A stretch of 64,000 bases of DNA. Source: Ulvibacterium marinum (GTDB taxonomy: Bacteria > Bacteroidota > Bacteroidia > Flavobacteriales > Flavobacteriaceae). Below the pieces are notes generated by a model. The model worked only from the letters and a program-made list of their open reading frames with translations, was not told where the DNA came from and did no database searches. Positions 44,382 through 53,829 of this stretch are shown piece after piece (position 1 is the first letter of the stretch; each line of letters starts with the position of its first letter). The stretch is from assembly GCF_003626755.1 (NCBI RefSeq), contig NZ_RBCJ01000001.1, positions 868,001 through 932,000 on the forward strand, in the 5' to 3' direction. A program made the translations under genes and the position numbers.

Positions 44382-45716
44382 TTAGTTGTTTTGTGCCAGT
44401 GGCCGAAACTTTTGCCAAAATTTGATGACCAATGCCCCGCTGCGGATAACCATCCAAAAGGTAAGGGCGATCCAAATGCCATGTAACCCCCAGCCCAAAT
44501 ATTTGCTTAAATAGAGTACGGGGACAAAGCCCAAAAAAGTGGCAAAGAGTAAAATATTTCTCAAGTATTTCATTTCTCCCAACCCTTTAAAGAGACCATC
44601 CAATACAAATGCCATAGAATTTATGGGCAACCCTATGATTAATATGAAGAAGACGCTGTAAAAAGTTTCAAGAACAATAGTATCATTGGAAAAAATATCC
44701 CCCACGGGCTTATAAAAAAGAAAACTGATAAGGACCAGAACGAAACTGACGGCAAGGCCATATTGGGTGATTTTTTTGGTCAATCTCCATAACCCATGAT
44801 AATCCCTGGCCCCTAAAAGCCGTCCTCCCATAATATTGCCGGCCGCTGCATATCCATCAATAAAGAAGGCAGAAAATAACCAAAGATTGATGGCTATAGT
44901 ATGGGCCCCTATATATCTATCCCCTAAATTGGTCGCCTCACGTACGGCTAAAATTAAGGCAACGTTTAAAGCTATTGCACGCACAAAGAGATTTAGGCTC
45001 ATACCGATTAACCTTCCCAGTTCTGGGTGTATCGGCAATTGAAACTTTAAACGAATATCCGTTTTTGTAATCAAAAGTATGAATGCCATTAGGGCCATTA
45101 TACCTTGGGCAATAAGACTGGCCCAGGCCGCTCCTTCCAAATAAAGTGGATCCAAAATACCGTCTATGCCAAAAACTAGGATGAAGTCTAATACAATATT
45201 AAGTATTGCTCCGGTTATGGCAACTAACATGGGCCAAAAGGTGTTTTGAAGTCCTGTAAAAATGCCTATTACCGCGAAGACGAAGAGTGTTAATGGAAAT
45301 CCCCAGACCCGAATTGAATAATAGGAGACACAGTACTCTAATATCTTGCCTGAAGCGTTTAATAAACGAAAAATATCATCTACCAAAAAAATTGTTGAAA
45401 GTAAAATAAGGATGCTGAGGGTAATGTTCAAATAGATAGCCTGAGCAGGCAAGGTTTTTATAGCTTCCAAACGCCCGGCACCCAAATATTGTGCTATAAG
45501 GGCCGAAATTGCACTGCGCGTCTGTCCCAAAACCCAAATTAGCATAGATAAAAAAGAACCTACAATACCGGCCGCAGCCAACGATTCCAGTCCGTCCACA
45601 GGAATGTTTCCCACAATGGCGGTGTCGGTTATTGATAAAATAGGTTCGGCAATTCCGGCAATGGTTGCTGGAACTGCAAGCCTATTTATGGTCTTAAAAC
45701 TAATAGCGGTTTTCAA
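44382..45716 (-). CDS. MATE-family multidrug/organic cation exporter (DinF-like)
   Basis: The 444-residue membrane protein has 12 predicted helices in two similar halves. The start 'INRLAVPATIAGIAEPILSITDTAIVGNI' is typical of the family (core 'DTAIVG'), as are 'QTRSAISALIAQYLGAG' and 'GYAAAGNIMGGRLLGA'. Such proteins export organic cations or drugs in exchange for Na+ or H+; Bacteroidota members are commonly of the DinF type. The gene lies 15 bp after the GNAT gene's stop and before the enoyl-CoA hydratase, so all three may be one unit. Confidence 0.93.
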   Translation of the reverse strand: MKTAISFKTINRLAVPATIAGIAEPILSITDTAIVGNIPVDGLESLAAAGIVGSFLSMLIWVLGQTRSAISALIAQYLGAGRLEAIKTLPAQAIYLNITLSILILLSTIFLVDDIFRLLNASGKILEYCVSYYSIRVWGFPLTLFVFAVIGIFTGLQNTFWPMLVAITGAILNIVLDFILVFGIDGILDPLYLEGAAWASLIAQGIMALMAFILLITKTDIRLKFQLPIHPELGRLIGMSLNLFVRAIALNVALILAVREATNLGDRYIGAHTIAINLWLFSAFFIDGYAAAGNIMGGRLLGARDYHGLWRLTKKITQYGLAVSFVLVLISFLFYKPVGDIFSNDTIVLETFYSVFFILIIGLPINSMAFVLDGLFKGLGEMKYLRNILLFATFLGFVPVLYLSKYLGWGLHGIWIALTFWMVIRSGALVIKFWQKFRPLAQNN

Positions 45717-45731
45717 AGATAGGTTTGGGAA

Positions 45732-46232
45732 TTAGAGAAGTAGTTCATAACAATGGAAAGGATGTTCACTTTGTTTCGGAAAGTAAATATCCCCTAATTT
45801 TTGATAGCCCCTTGTTTCATAGAATTTTTGATTGTGCTTATTTTGGCTAAAAGTGTCAAGACGTACGGAAGTGAAGTTATTTGCCTTGGCATATTTTTCG
45901 GCAAAATCCATTAGTTGCTGTGCGTGTCCCAATCCCTGGCATTTCGGATGTACGGATAACCTATGGATATAGAGATTGTTCCCATTGGGAGTCAACCATG
46001 TTATGGGCACATACTCTTCGTCCATCAAGGTGGAGATTACAATGGTGCCTATTATGGAGCCATCCAATTCCAGTACAAAGAGCTCCTCCCTTTCAATATC
46101 CTTTTCAAATGCGTTTTGGGAAGGGTAGTGTTCATTCCACTGAAAAATCCCCTTTCTTATCATAAGAGCGGCACAGGCTTTGGTTATAGTGAGTATTTCA
46201 GGGATTTCCCCTATTTTTGCACGTCTTATCAC
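45732..46232 (-). CDS. GNAT-family N-acetyltransferase
   Basis: From a GTG at 46232 the product is 166 residues and begins 'VIRRAKIGEIPEILTITKA', the normal start of this fold. The acetyl-CoA site 'HRLSVHPKCQGLGHAQQLM' (core 'VHPKCQGLGHAQ') and 'FYETRGYQKLGD' near the end are typical. The open frame continues back to 46334 across the divergent universal stress gene's start; that longer form adds a Tyr/Cys-rich stretch with no family match. The substrate is unknown. Confidence 0.85.
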   Translation of the reverse strand: MIRRAKIGEIPEILTITKACAALMIRKGIFQWNEHYPSQNAFEKDIEREELFVLELDGSIIGTIVISTLMDEEYVPITWLTPNGNNLYIHRLSVHPKCQGLGHAQQLMDFAEKYAKANNFTSVRLDTFSQNKHNQKFYETRGYQKLGDIYFPKQSEHPFHCYELLL

Positions 46233-46282
46233 AGTTGCTTTATTTGTTGTAAATTTAGAGTAATAATCATAATAGTAGGAAC

Positions 46283-47080
46283 ATGGACAAAATTCTGGTG
46301 CCAATAGGCACCTCTCCTGATTCTCATGAAACACTGCAATACGCAGTGGATTTCGCCGTAAAGTTTTCTTTCGACATTTGTGTTATGGAGGCTTTCAATG
46401 TAAAGACCAAAGCAGGTAGTCTTGGAAATGTTAAGGAAAAGGTTGCGGAAAGTGGTAAGGAACGACTAAAAGAAGTAGTGGCAAAGGTAGATGCCAAGGG
46501 AATTTCCATACAGATAGTTACTTACAATGGGGATATTATTGACGGTATAAAGGAAATTGATTCGGAATTGGGGATTGACTTTATTATTATCGCTCCGCGA
46601 AGTTCTGATATTCAGGAAGAATTGTATTTGGGCAATGTTTCGGGACGTATCATTAAAAGAACTGACATTCCTACCTTGATTATTCCCAAGGGAACCCAAT
46701 ACAAACCCTTTAAAAGGATAATGACTGCCTTTAAGTCGGGAATTTTGAAAAGAAACCGGATTTTGGACCCGCTTATTGCGATAAAAAAGAAGCACAGGTC
46801 TAAAGTGAATTTGCTGTTGGTAAAGACTCCGGGATATTCGGATGAGGATTTGCAAGTAAATACGGCTTTGATGGATATTTGCTCCAACTTGACCGTTACG
46901 GAGAATGCCACGACCTATCATGGTGTTTTGGAGCATTTTCAATCCTTAGACCCAGATTTGCTCTGTGTGTTTAGGAGGAAGAGAGGCTTCTTCAAAAAAT
47001 TATGGGAGAAGAATACCATCTTGAAATCGGAATTTTCCGTTCCTATCCCGGTATTGGTATTGAGCGTAAAGAAAGATTGA
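46283..47080 (+). CDS. Universal stress protein family, two-domain type
   Basis: The 265-residue cytoplasmic protein begins 'MDKILVPIGTSPDSHETLQY', the usual start of the Usp fold. The first domain ends with 'IAPRSSDIQEELYLGNVSGRIIKR', an altered form of the ATP-loop 'G...G...S', and 'IPTLIIPKG'. The second half (about 145-265) looks like a degenerate Usp domain ending 'FSVPIPVLVLSV'. Such double-domain forms are common in this phylum. The exact role is unknown. Confidence 0.88.
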   Translation: MDKILVPIGTSPDSHETLQYAVDFAVKFSFDICVMEAFNVKTKAGSLGNVKEKVAESGKERLKEVVAKVDAKGISIQIVTYNGDIIDGIKEIDSELGIDFIIIAPRSSDIQEELYLGNVSGRIIKRTDIPTLIIPKGTQYKPFKRIMTAFKSGILKRNRILDPLIAIKKKHRSKVNLLLVKTPGYSDEDLQVNTALMDICSNLTVTENATTYHGVLEHFQSLDPDLLCVFRRKRGFFKKLWEKNTILKSEFSVPIPVLVLSVKKD

Positions 47081-47133
47081 TTTGCATTTTGATACTTTCC
47101 CAAAAAGTAGTTCCTTTGGGGCCGTAAAATTAC

Positions 47134-47181
47134 GGGGGATTAGCCTGCCCTACTGAAGCCGTTCAGGTGGGCTCAGCTGGC
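47134..47181 (+). repeat. Partial copy of the tRNA-Ala 5' end, split by a 28-nt insert
   Basis: GGGGGATTAG (47134-47143) and CTCAGCTGGC (47172-47181) together equal the first 20 bases of the intact tRNA-Ala at 47453. They are separated by 28 nt that can fold as a hairpin (CTGAA GCCG TTCAG core). With the intact tRNA it brackets the GIY-YIG ORF as direct repeats about 320 nt apart. Confidence 0.7.
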
Positions 47182-47213
47182 AAAGGTCAAATTGAAGTTT
47201 ATTAGAAGAAAAG

Positions 47214-47529
<316 letters not shown>

Positions 47530-47560
47530 AAACCACCGCTTTTGCGGTGGTTTGTTTTTT
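47530..47560 (+). terminator. Terminator of tRNA-Ala
   Basis: A 10-bp stem AAACCACCGC/GCGGTGGTTT (47530-47539 with 47544-47553) with loop TTTT, followed by GTTTTTT. It begins immediately after the CCA end. Confidence 0.92.
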
Positions 47561-47629
47561 AAGAAAGCAATAACGCTTTCCATTGCCATTTTAATCGTTG
47601 GAATGGTATTTTTTTAGAAAATTAATTCG

Positions 47630-48343
47630 ATGATGAACTTAAAAAATAGAGTAGCCTATATTACGGGAGGCTCAAAAGGAATAGGATATGGAGTGGCCGA
47701 AAAGTTGGCTGCGGCAGGCTTAAAGGTTGCCATTAGCGGAAGAACCTTGGAAACCGTTCAAAAAGCGGCTCGAAGGTTAGGTAATGAAGAAACCGTTTTG
47801 GCCCTACAATCCGATGTAACCAAGCATGGCGACGAAGAAGCGGCTATACAGAAGATTTTGAATCATTGGGGACAGCTAGATGTTGTGCTGGCCAATGCCG
47901 GAGTAGGTCATTTTGCACCTGTGGACGAAATGTCCGAAGAGCACTGGCATCAGATGATAAATACCAATCTCAATGGTGTCTTCCATACATTGAAGGCATC
48001 GGTAGAGGCATTAAAGAAGTCAAAGGGTTACTATATGACCTTGGCCAGTTTAGCGGGAACCAATTTTTTCCCGTCAGGTGCCGGATACAACGCAACTAAA
48101 TTTGGGGTGGTCGGGTTTACCCAGGCCGCTATGTTGGATTTACGCAAATATGATATCAAGGTATCCACTATTATGCCAGGATCTGTGGCTACCCATTTTA
48201 ACAACAACGAGCCAGATGAAAAGGATTCATGGAAAATACAACCCGAGGATATTGGGGAATTGGTTCTAGACCTGCTCAAAATGCATCCAAGGACATTACC
48301 CAGTAAAATTGAAGTTAGGCCCAGTAGACCCGATAAAAAGTAA
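47630..48343 (+). CDS. Short-chain dehydrogenase/reductase
   Basis: The 237-residue SDR enzyme has the cofactor motif 'TGGSKGIGYGVAE' near the start, 'NAGVG' in the middle, and the catalytic Ser and 'YNATK' (Tyr and Lys) around residue 155-160. 'SGRT' after the second strand suggests NADP(H) preference. It resembles 3-oxoacyl-ACP reductase-type proteins, but the substrate is open. Either of two adjacent ATGs could be the start. It ends 2 bp before the convergent addB-like gene. Confidence 0.92.
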   Translation: MMNLKNRVAYITGGSKGIGYGVAEKLAAAGLKVAISGRTLETVQKAARRLGNEETVLALQSDVTKHGDEEAAIQKILNHWGQLDVVLANAGVGHFAPVDEMSEEHWHQMINTNLNGVFHTLKASVEALKKSKGYYMTLASLAGTNFFPSGAGYNATKFGVVGFTQAAMLDLRKYDIKVSTIMPGSVATHFNNNEPDEKDSWKIQPEDIGELVLDLLKMHPRTLPSKIEVRPSRPDKK

Positions 48344-48345
48344 TT

Positions 48346-51096
48346 TTAAATCTCTTTTTCTATAAAAGGCACATCAGGATTGCATATTTCAAATACTAAT
48401 TTTTCCAATTGTATTCTAAAGGCCTCCAAGGTTTTTTGGGTGATTTTCCTATCCTTATTTCTGCTGTTCTTGGTTTCTTTGGTGGCAAATTGAAGAAGTC
48501 CGGCACCTAGGTTTTTAAAAGAAACGATACCGGCTTGTAGTATATCCAAGGGATTTTTTTGATGATAAAGCAGGGAATAGCACAGTAACTGAAAGGCTTT
48601 GCTATATTTATAATCTTCTGTTACGTCCTGCCAATTTGTTATTTCTACTTGTGACGATATAACCGTCCCGGTCTTATAATCGATAATCCGGATAGTACCA
48701 TCAATTTCATCTACACGATCTAGCTTTCCTTTCAAGACTATAGGAAAGCTGATTCCTGGAATGTCAAGCTGGGCTTTCAGCTTGGTTTCTAAAGCAATAA
48801 TTTTAATTTGATGATGATTTAGTTGTTCAATTTCAAGGTTGATGAAGTTGTTAATGTATCTTACCATTACCTTAAAGGCAATGAGATTCTTCCCTTTGGT
48901 AATATCACTGCCGGGATAGCTCTTCGCAAAGTTGAGCTTCACTAACCTTTCTATATCCGGTATAACCGCCTTGAGATGTAGAGCAGATAAGTATTTGCCA
49001 ATAAAAGGAGTGTAGATATGTTCTAAGGTATCATGAATAATAGTTCCAAAAGTATTGGCGGCAACAGTTTCCTCAACTTCCATTACATCATTGATTCCGA
49101 GCAAGTTTCTCTTGTAAAAGTCCATGGGATTTCTGATGTAATTACTTAAAGAGGTAGGTGAGAATCCTCTGCTAGCATGACTTTTTATAAGATTTAGCAA
49201 GTTGTCATCCTTTATGATAGAATTCATGTTTTTGGGAGGAGCCATTACCAATGGGGCAGCTGTTTTTTCAAGAATATCATCTTTTTTATGTTCATCCGTT
49301 AAAAGTTGCATAATCAATCTACTCCTTTCCCCACCTTCAAGGACATCCGGTTCCGTATTGTATAGAATAAAAATTTGCTTTGCCCGTTGTAGCAATCTGT
49401 AAAAATGATAGGTATAAACAGCATCTTTCTCCTTATACGTCGGTAAACCGTGATATACTTTAAGATCGAAGGGGATGAAGGAATTATTGGATTTACCCGA
49501 AGGGAGAATACCCTCGTTGACCGAAGTAATGATTACATTCTCAAAGTCCAAATTTCGGCTTTCCAACATTCCCATTACCTGAAGTCCTTCCAAGGGTTCG
49601 CCCTTAAAATCCAGAGTTTCCACTGATAACAAATCCTGATAGAGGCCTTTAAGCGACTCCAAATCCTTTATGAAGTCATATTTCGCAAGCATCCCTAATA
49701 TTTGGTTGAAAAGGTTGTATAACCTATAGAGGTATTCTAGGAGGAGCTTTTCATTGAAGTTATACAAGCTGTCCTTTAAAAGTTTAATAATGGCCAGACA
49801 GTGTTTTATAAATTCTTCCGGGGTAGGTGTGTCATGTAAAAATAGATGGGAAATCACAGTTTTTTTTGTGCCTAATACTGATGTGATTTTATTTGTATCC
49901 AGATAGGCCCAGTTTTTTTTCTTGATTTCTTCGGGTAAGGAAACCGCATTGCCATTTATATCCTGACCCAATGCCTTCTGAATATAGGGATGGGAGAGCA
50001 AATCCAGAACATCCTGATGGTACCATCCTTTATTGGTCTTGTGGATATTAAGATTCAAAAGTTGCGAGAACAAAGTTGCGACGGACGTTTTTTGCAAAGG
50101 ATAGCCCATGGTTATATTTACGCGCTCAATTTCTTGGGGAATAGAGTTTAACAAAGGGTTGAGGAGTGTCTCGTCCGAAAGCACAACTGCCGTATTCTTT
50201 AATCCGTTTGAGACTGGTTCATTCAATTCGTTTAAAAGCTGTCCTACGTATTTGGCTTGGGCTACATTTTTAGGAACACCTATGATTTGAATTTTCTTTT
50301 TGGAGTTGTAGTTCGTTCCGATGCCTTTTGGAGCGTTGTTCTGGAAATAGGACCACTTTCGAAGATGATACCTAATAAAGTGACTAGCATCATGTATAGG
50401 GTCATTTAAAAAGTAAGTATCTAAATCCCAATAAATATCGGATTTAGTGGTCGAAAGAATTTTTTGGATAATCTGGCTCTCTGCTGTATTTAGGGCATTG
50501 AATCCTATGAAAATATGTGTTTGGTGTCCAATGGCGGCAACATAGTCATCCAACCGTTCACAAGCCCTTCTATATATTAATCCTTGATGGCCGAGCCCTT
50601 TTTCCAATAATGTTGAGTTAAATACATCATAAAGTTCCTGCAAGCCATGCCAAAACTTGAGATATTCCTTCATGATTTTGGTTTTTTCCGTACCCAATGA
50701 CCAATGGTTTAGTCTCTGAATTTCGGATAAACTGGAAAACAGTTCTTCAGTGTTAATTATATAGCGGTCTATTTCATTAATATCTTGGAGCAAGGTCCTT
50801 CCCCATTTAGAAAAGGCAAAAAAGTCGTCTTTATTCGGATACGAACTTTTTTTGTAGGCACTATAAAGTTCAAAGAGCTGTTGTGTGGACTTAATGGAGG
50901 TGAGGCCGGAAATCTTTTGGATAAAGTCCTCAATGCTATATATTTCGGGAACGAAAAGCGGTTTATTACTTGTTGTTGCTATACTATGTTTTAGAAAGGT
51001 TCCGGCCCGTTTGCTGGGAAGTATGAAAACAATGTTTTCAAAGGTACCGTGCTTCTGCCATATCTCATTAATGACTTCTTCCAAAAAACTCCGCAT
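48346..51096 (-). CDS. AddB-like PD-(D/E)XK nuclease/inactive helicase
   Basis: The 916-residue protein begins 'RSFLEEVINEIWQKHG' and 'FILPSKRAGTFLK', the AddB-like start with a degenerate ATPase site (no GKT). The C-terminal nuclease has 'GKLDRVDEIDGTIRIIDYKTG' (core 'IIDYKTG' near 804-810) and 'FQLLCYSLLY'. AddB-type enzymes usually hold an iron-sulfur cluster with four Cys; the first would be in the position here read 'YIRNPMDFYK', and no C-terminal Cys cluster is seen. It should form a double-strand-break repair complex with the helicase at 53830. The ATG at 51096 is chosen because the earlier frame start lies in a terminator. Confidence 0.85.
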   Translation of the reverse strand: MRSFLEEVINEIWQKHGTFENIVFILPSKRAGTFLKHSIATTSNKPLFVPEIYSIEDFIQKISGLTSIKSTQQLFELYSAYKKSSYPNKDDFFAFSKWGRTLLQDINEIDRYIINTEELFSSLSEIQRLNHWSLGTEKTKIMKEYLKFWHGLQELYDVFNSTLLEKGLGHQGLIYRRACERLDDYVAAIGHQTHIFIGFNALNTAESQIIQKILSTTKSDIYWDLDTYFLNDPIHDASHFIRYHLRKWSYFQNNAPKGIGTNYNSKKKIQIIGVPKNVAQAKYVGQLLNELNEPVSNGLKNTAVVLSDETLLNPLLNSIPQEIERVNITMGYPLQKTSVATLFSQLLNLNIHKTNKGWYHQDVLDLLSHPYIQKALGQDINGNAVSLPEEIKKKNWAYLDTNKITSVLGTKKTVISHLFLHDTPTPEEFIKHCLAIIKLLKDSLYNFNEKLLLEYLYRLYNLFNQILGMLAKYDFIKDLESLKGLYQDLLSVETLDFKGEPLEGLQVMGMLESRNLDFENVIITSVNEGILPSGKSNNSFIPFDLKVYHGLPTYKEKDAVYTYHFYRLLQRAKQIFILYNTEPDVLEGGERSRLIMQLLTDEHKKDDILEKTAAPLVMAPPKNMNSIIKDDNLLNLIKSHASRGFSPTSLSNYIRNPMDFYKRNLLGINDVMEVEETVAANTFGTIIHDTLEHIYTPFIGKYLSALHLKAVIPDIERLVKLNFAKSYPGSDITKGKNLIAFKVMVRYINNFINLEIEQLNHHQIKIIALETKLKAQLDIPGISFPIVLKGKLDRVDEIDGTIRIIDYKTGTVISSQVEITNWQDVTEDYKYSKAFQLLCYSLLYHQKNPLDILQAGIVSFKNLGAGLLQFATKETKNSRNKDRKITQKTLEAFRIQLEKLVFEICNPDVPFIEKEI

Positions 51097-51109
51097 AGCT
51101 AAAAATAAA

Positions 51110-51139
51110 AAAAGCCCTGACATAATTGTCAGGGCTTTT
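51110..51139 (-). terminator. Terminator of the ompA-like gene
   Basis: A 13-bp stem with AAAAGCCCTGACA (51110-51122) and TGTCAGGGCTTTT (51127-51139), loop 4 nt, with A/T tracts on both sides. On the minus strand it is 30 bp after the OmpA stop and is followed by a long T-tract. It overlaps the first codons of the longer addB frame. Confidence 0.92.
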
Positions 51140-51169
51140 AACTTAATTTATCTCAGTATTTTGGAGAGC

Positions 51170-52510
51170 TTATTTTACTAAGTTAATCTCTACCCTTCTG
51201 TTCTGCTTTCTACCAGCTCTAGTGTTGTTAGTAGCTATTGGCTTGTCTTCTCCATAACCAATGGCTGACAATCTGAACTCATCAATACCTTTTTCTACCA
51301 AGAACTCTTTTACGGAAAGTGCTCTTTTTTCAGATAGACCTTGGTTCAATTTAGCACTACCTACACTATCAGTATGTCCTTCAACAGTAAACTTGGCATT
51401 AGGATACTCGTTCAAAATTTGAATAATATCCACCATTACGGAAGTAGATTCAGCTTTTATACTGGCTTTACCTGTATCGAACAAGATAGTTCTAGCGTAA
51501 TCGTTTAATTGCTTTTGAACTTCCTCGGTTACTTCAGGACAACCTTGGTTAGCTACAGTTCCGGCAACATCAGGACATTGATCATCTTTGTCCAATACGC
51601 CGTCACCATCTTTATCTGGCCATGGGCATCCTTTGTTTTCAGCAGGACCAGCCTCATTAGGACACTCATCATCCTTGTCGGCAACACCGTCACCATCAGC
51701 ATCTGGACAACCGGCTAAGGCCGCAAGACCTGCTTCGTTAGGACAAGCATCATCTTTATCGGCAATTCCATCTCCGTCAGCATCGGGACAACCGTTCATT
51801 TCTTTAGATCCAGCTTCGTTAGGACAGCTATCCTTGCTATCTTCTATTCCATCTCCGTCAGCATCTGGACAACCGTTAAAAGCCTCAAGACCTGCAACTT
51901 CTGGACAAGCATCATCTTTATCGTATATACCATCACCATCTGTATCGGTTCCTCCGAATTTAACGGAAATACCGGCCAAATGCTGCCAGTGAGTAACTCC
52001 ATAATCCTCAAATGCGTGCTTATACTGTGTCTGAACAGTAAGGCCCAAATTTTCCGTGAACCAGAAATTGATACCTACACCACCATTTGCAGTACCGGCA
52101 CCTATTTCGTCAACCCAAGTATAACCACCGCCAACTTCAACGAATGGATCTATGAAAGTGTTTGGAGAAAAGGCATATTTTATGGTACCATCAATCGCAT
52201 AGTGAGAAAGGTCATCTACCCTAGTATCTCCAAACTTGCTAATTTTGTTCAAGGAACCTCTAGCTCCAACGGAAAACCCGCTACCTACCGACTTGGATAC
52301 ACCTACATAGGAGATAGATGGAAGGATATTCCAGTGATCGTTCGCATTGAAGAACTGGTTGCCAAAAGAACTTACATCACCTGTTGGGAATACGTCTACG
52401 GCATTTACCCCAAACTGAACCTGCCAAGGGTTATTCTCGTCTTGCGCTTGTATGCTGTTGAATCCTACAACAAGTAGGGCAACAACCAATAATTTGCTAA
52501 GATGTTTCAT
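51170..52510 (-). CDS. OmpA-family outer membrane protein with thrombospondin-3 repeats
   Basis: The 446-residue protein has a signal peptide ending 'SIQAQ', an N-terminal beta-barrel-like domain (about 25-190), then five calcium-binding thrombospondin type 3 repeats (about 195-330, each with 'D.DGDG..D..D.CP'), and a C-terminal OmpA domain with '[12 protein letters not shown]' and '[22 protein letters not shown]' (core 'GHTDSVGS') and 'RRVEINL' at the end, which binds peptidoglycan. It should be abundant in the outer membrane; a full promoter and a strong terminator frame the single gene. The start at 52510 is preferred over the TTG at 52516. Confidence 0.95.
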   Translation of the reverse strand: MKHLSKLLVVALLVVGFNSIQAQDENNPWQVQFGVNAVDVFPTGDVSSFGNQFFNANDHWNILPSISYVGVSKSVGSGFSVGARGSLNKISKFGDTRVDDLSHYAIDGTIKYAFSPNTFIDPFVEVGGGYTWVDEIGAGTANGGVGINFWFTENLGLTVQTQYKHAFEDYGVTHWQHLAGISVKFGGTDTDGDGIYDKDDACPEVAGLEAFNGCPDADGDGIEDSKDSCPNEAGSKEMNGCPDADGDGIADKDDACPNEAGLAALAGCPDADGDGVADKDDECPNEAGPAENKGCPWPDKDGDGVLDKDDQCPDVAGTVANQGCPEVTEEVQKQLNDYARTILFDTGKASIKAESTSVMVDIIQILNEYPNAKFTVEGHTDSVGSAKLNQGLSEKRALSVKEFLVEKGIDEFRLSAIGYGEDKPIATNNTRAGRKQNRRVEINLVK

Positions 52511-52544
52511 GTTCAAAATTTTAAGTTTAAGTGTTTATTAGCTG

Positions 52545-52574
52545 CAAATGTAAGTTGTTAAATATTATTAACAA
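52545..52574 (-). promoter_or_regulatory. Bacteroidota-type promoter of the ompA-like gene
   Basis: On the minus strand TTG (52572-52574) and TACATTTG (52545-52552) have a 19-nt spacer, a full consensus match, 34 bp before the ATG. Confidence 0.85.
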
Positions 52575-52623
52575 AATCAATTTTCTATTTTTTTTAACGC
52601 AGTTTATAGAAAAAATAACACCG

Positions 52624-53817
52624 TTAAACGATTTTTAATACCTCTCCAACCTCCTTAAACGCGGCAAGTGCCCGATCTAAATGTTCCATCTCGTGGGCTG
52701 CAGATAATTGCACCCTAATTCTTGCGCGCCCCTTGGGTACCACAGGGAAAAAGAAGCCGATGACGTAGATTCCTTTCTCCAATAACATGTTTGCCATTTG
52801 TTGTGATAGTTTGGCGTCATAGAGCATTACCGGTACTATAGCGGAATCCCCATCTATAATATCAAAACCTGCCTTTTTCATCCCTTTTTTGAAATATTCC
52901 GTATTCCTCTGAAGTTTATCTCGTAATGAGGTATCCTTTTCCAACATGTCAAAGACTTTTATGGAGGCACCCACAATAGCGGGTGCCAGGGAATTTGAAA
53001 AAAGATAGGGCCGGGACCGTTGCCTCAGCATTTCAATTATTTCCTTTTTTCCTGTTGTGTAGCCGCCCATAGCTCCACCAAGGGCTTTCCCCAAGGTGCC
53101 GGTAATGATATCGATACGATTCATCACCCCTTTTTCCTCTAAGGTCCCCTTGCCTTTTTCACCTATAAAACCTGCTGCGTGGCATTCATCTATCATTACT
53201 AGGGCATCATATTTATCCGCCAAATCGCATATCTTATCCAAAGGAGCCAAGAGGCCATCCATAGAAAACACACCATCTGTTACGATAATTTTAAATCGAG
53301 CTCCATCCGTATTGGCCTGTTTCAACTGGTTCTCCAAGTCGCTCATATCACTATTGGCGTACCTATATCGCATTGCCTTACAAAGACGAACACCATCTAT
53401 TATTGAGGCATGGTTAAGGGAATCGGAGATAATGGCGTCTTCCGAGGTGAGCAGGGGTTCAAAGACTCCGCCGTTGGCATCAAAGGCCGCCGCGTATAAT
53501 ATGGTATCCTCGGTACCATAAAATTGCGCTATTTTACGTTCCAGCTCTTTGTGAATATCTTGGGTGCCACAAATAAAACGTACCGATGACATTCCAAAAC
53601 CATGCGAATCCAAAGTTTCTTTGGCGGCTTTCACCACCTCTGGATGCGACGATAGCCCAAGATAGTTGTTGGCGCAAAAATTAATGACTTCCTCCCCGGT
53701 GGAAATTTTGACTATTGCATCTTGAGGTGTGGTAATGATACGTTCTTCCTTAAAGAGCCCTGCCTCCTTTATAGCATTCAATTCTTCGCTTAAGTATTCT
53801 TTTATCTTTCCGTACAT
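52624..53817 (-). CDS. kbl: Glycine C-acetyltransferase (2-amino-3-ketobutyrate CoA ligase)
   Basis: The 397-residue PLP enzyme splits 2-amino-3-oxobutyrate into glycine and acetyl-CoA in threonine breakdown. It has '[17 protein letters not shown]', '[20 protein letters not shown]', '[16 protein letters not shown]' (PLP-contact Asp and His) and the PLP lysine in '[13 protein letters not shown]'. The end '[10 protein letters not shown]' matches Kbl. It lies between the OmpA and AddA-like genes, 12 bp from the latter on the same strand. The partner tdh gene is not in this window. Confidence 0.94.
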   Translation of the reverse strand: MYGKIKEYLSEELNAIKEAGLFKEERIITTPQDAIVKISTGEEVINFCANNYLGLSSHPEVVKAAKETLDSHGFGMSSVRFICGTQDIHKELERKIAQFYGTEDTILYAAAFDANGGVFEPLLTSEDAIISDSLNHASIIDGVRLCKAMRYRYANSDMSDLENQLKQANTDGARFKIIVTDGVFSMDGLLAPLDKICDLADKYDALVMIDECHAAGFIGEKGKGTLEEKGVMNRIDIITGTLGKALGGAMGGYTTGKKEIIEMLRQRSRPYLFSNSLAPAIVGASIKVFDMLEKDTSLRDKLQRNTEYFKKGMKKAGFDIIDGDSAIVPVMLYDAKLSQQMANMLLEKGIYVIGFFFPVVPKGRARIRVQLSAAHEMEHLDRALAAFKEVGEVLKIV

Positions 53818-53829
53818 AGGTATTGGTTT

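Noticed and set aside
46233-46334. Longer GNAT product starting at 46334
   Set aside because: The added 34 residues overlap the divergent stress protein's start and have no family match.
51588-51992. Antisense open frame opposite the thrombospondin-3 repeats
   Set aside because: Its repeated Ser/Pro pattern is only the mirror of the DxDGDG codons on the real strand.
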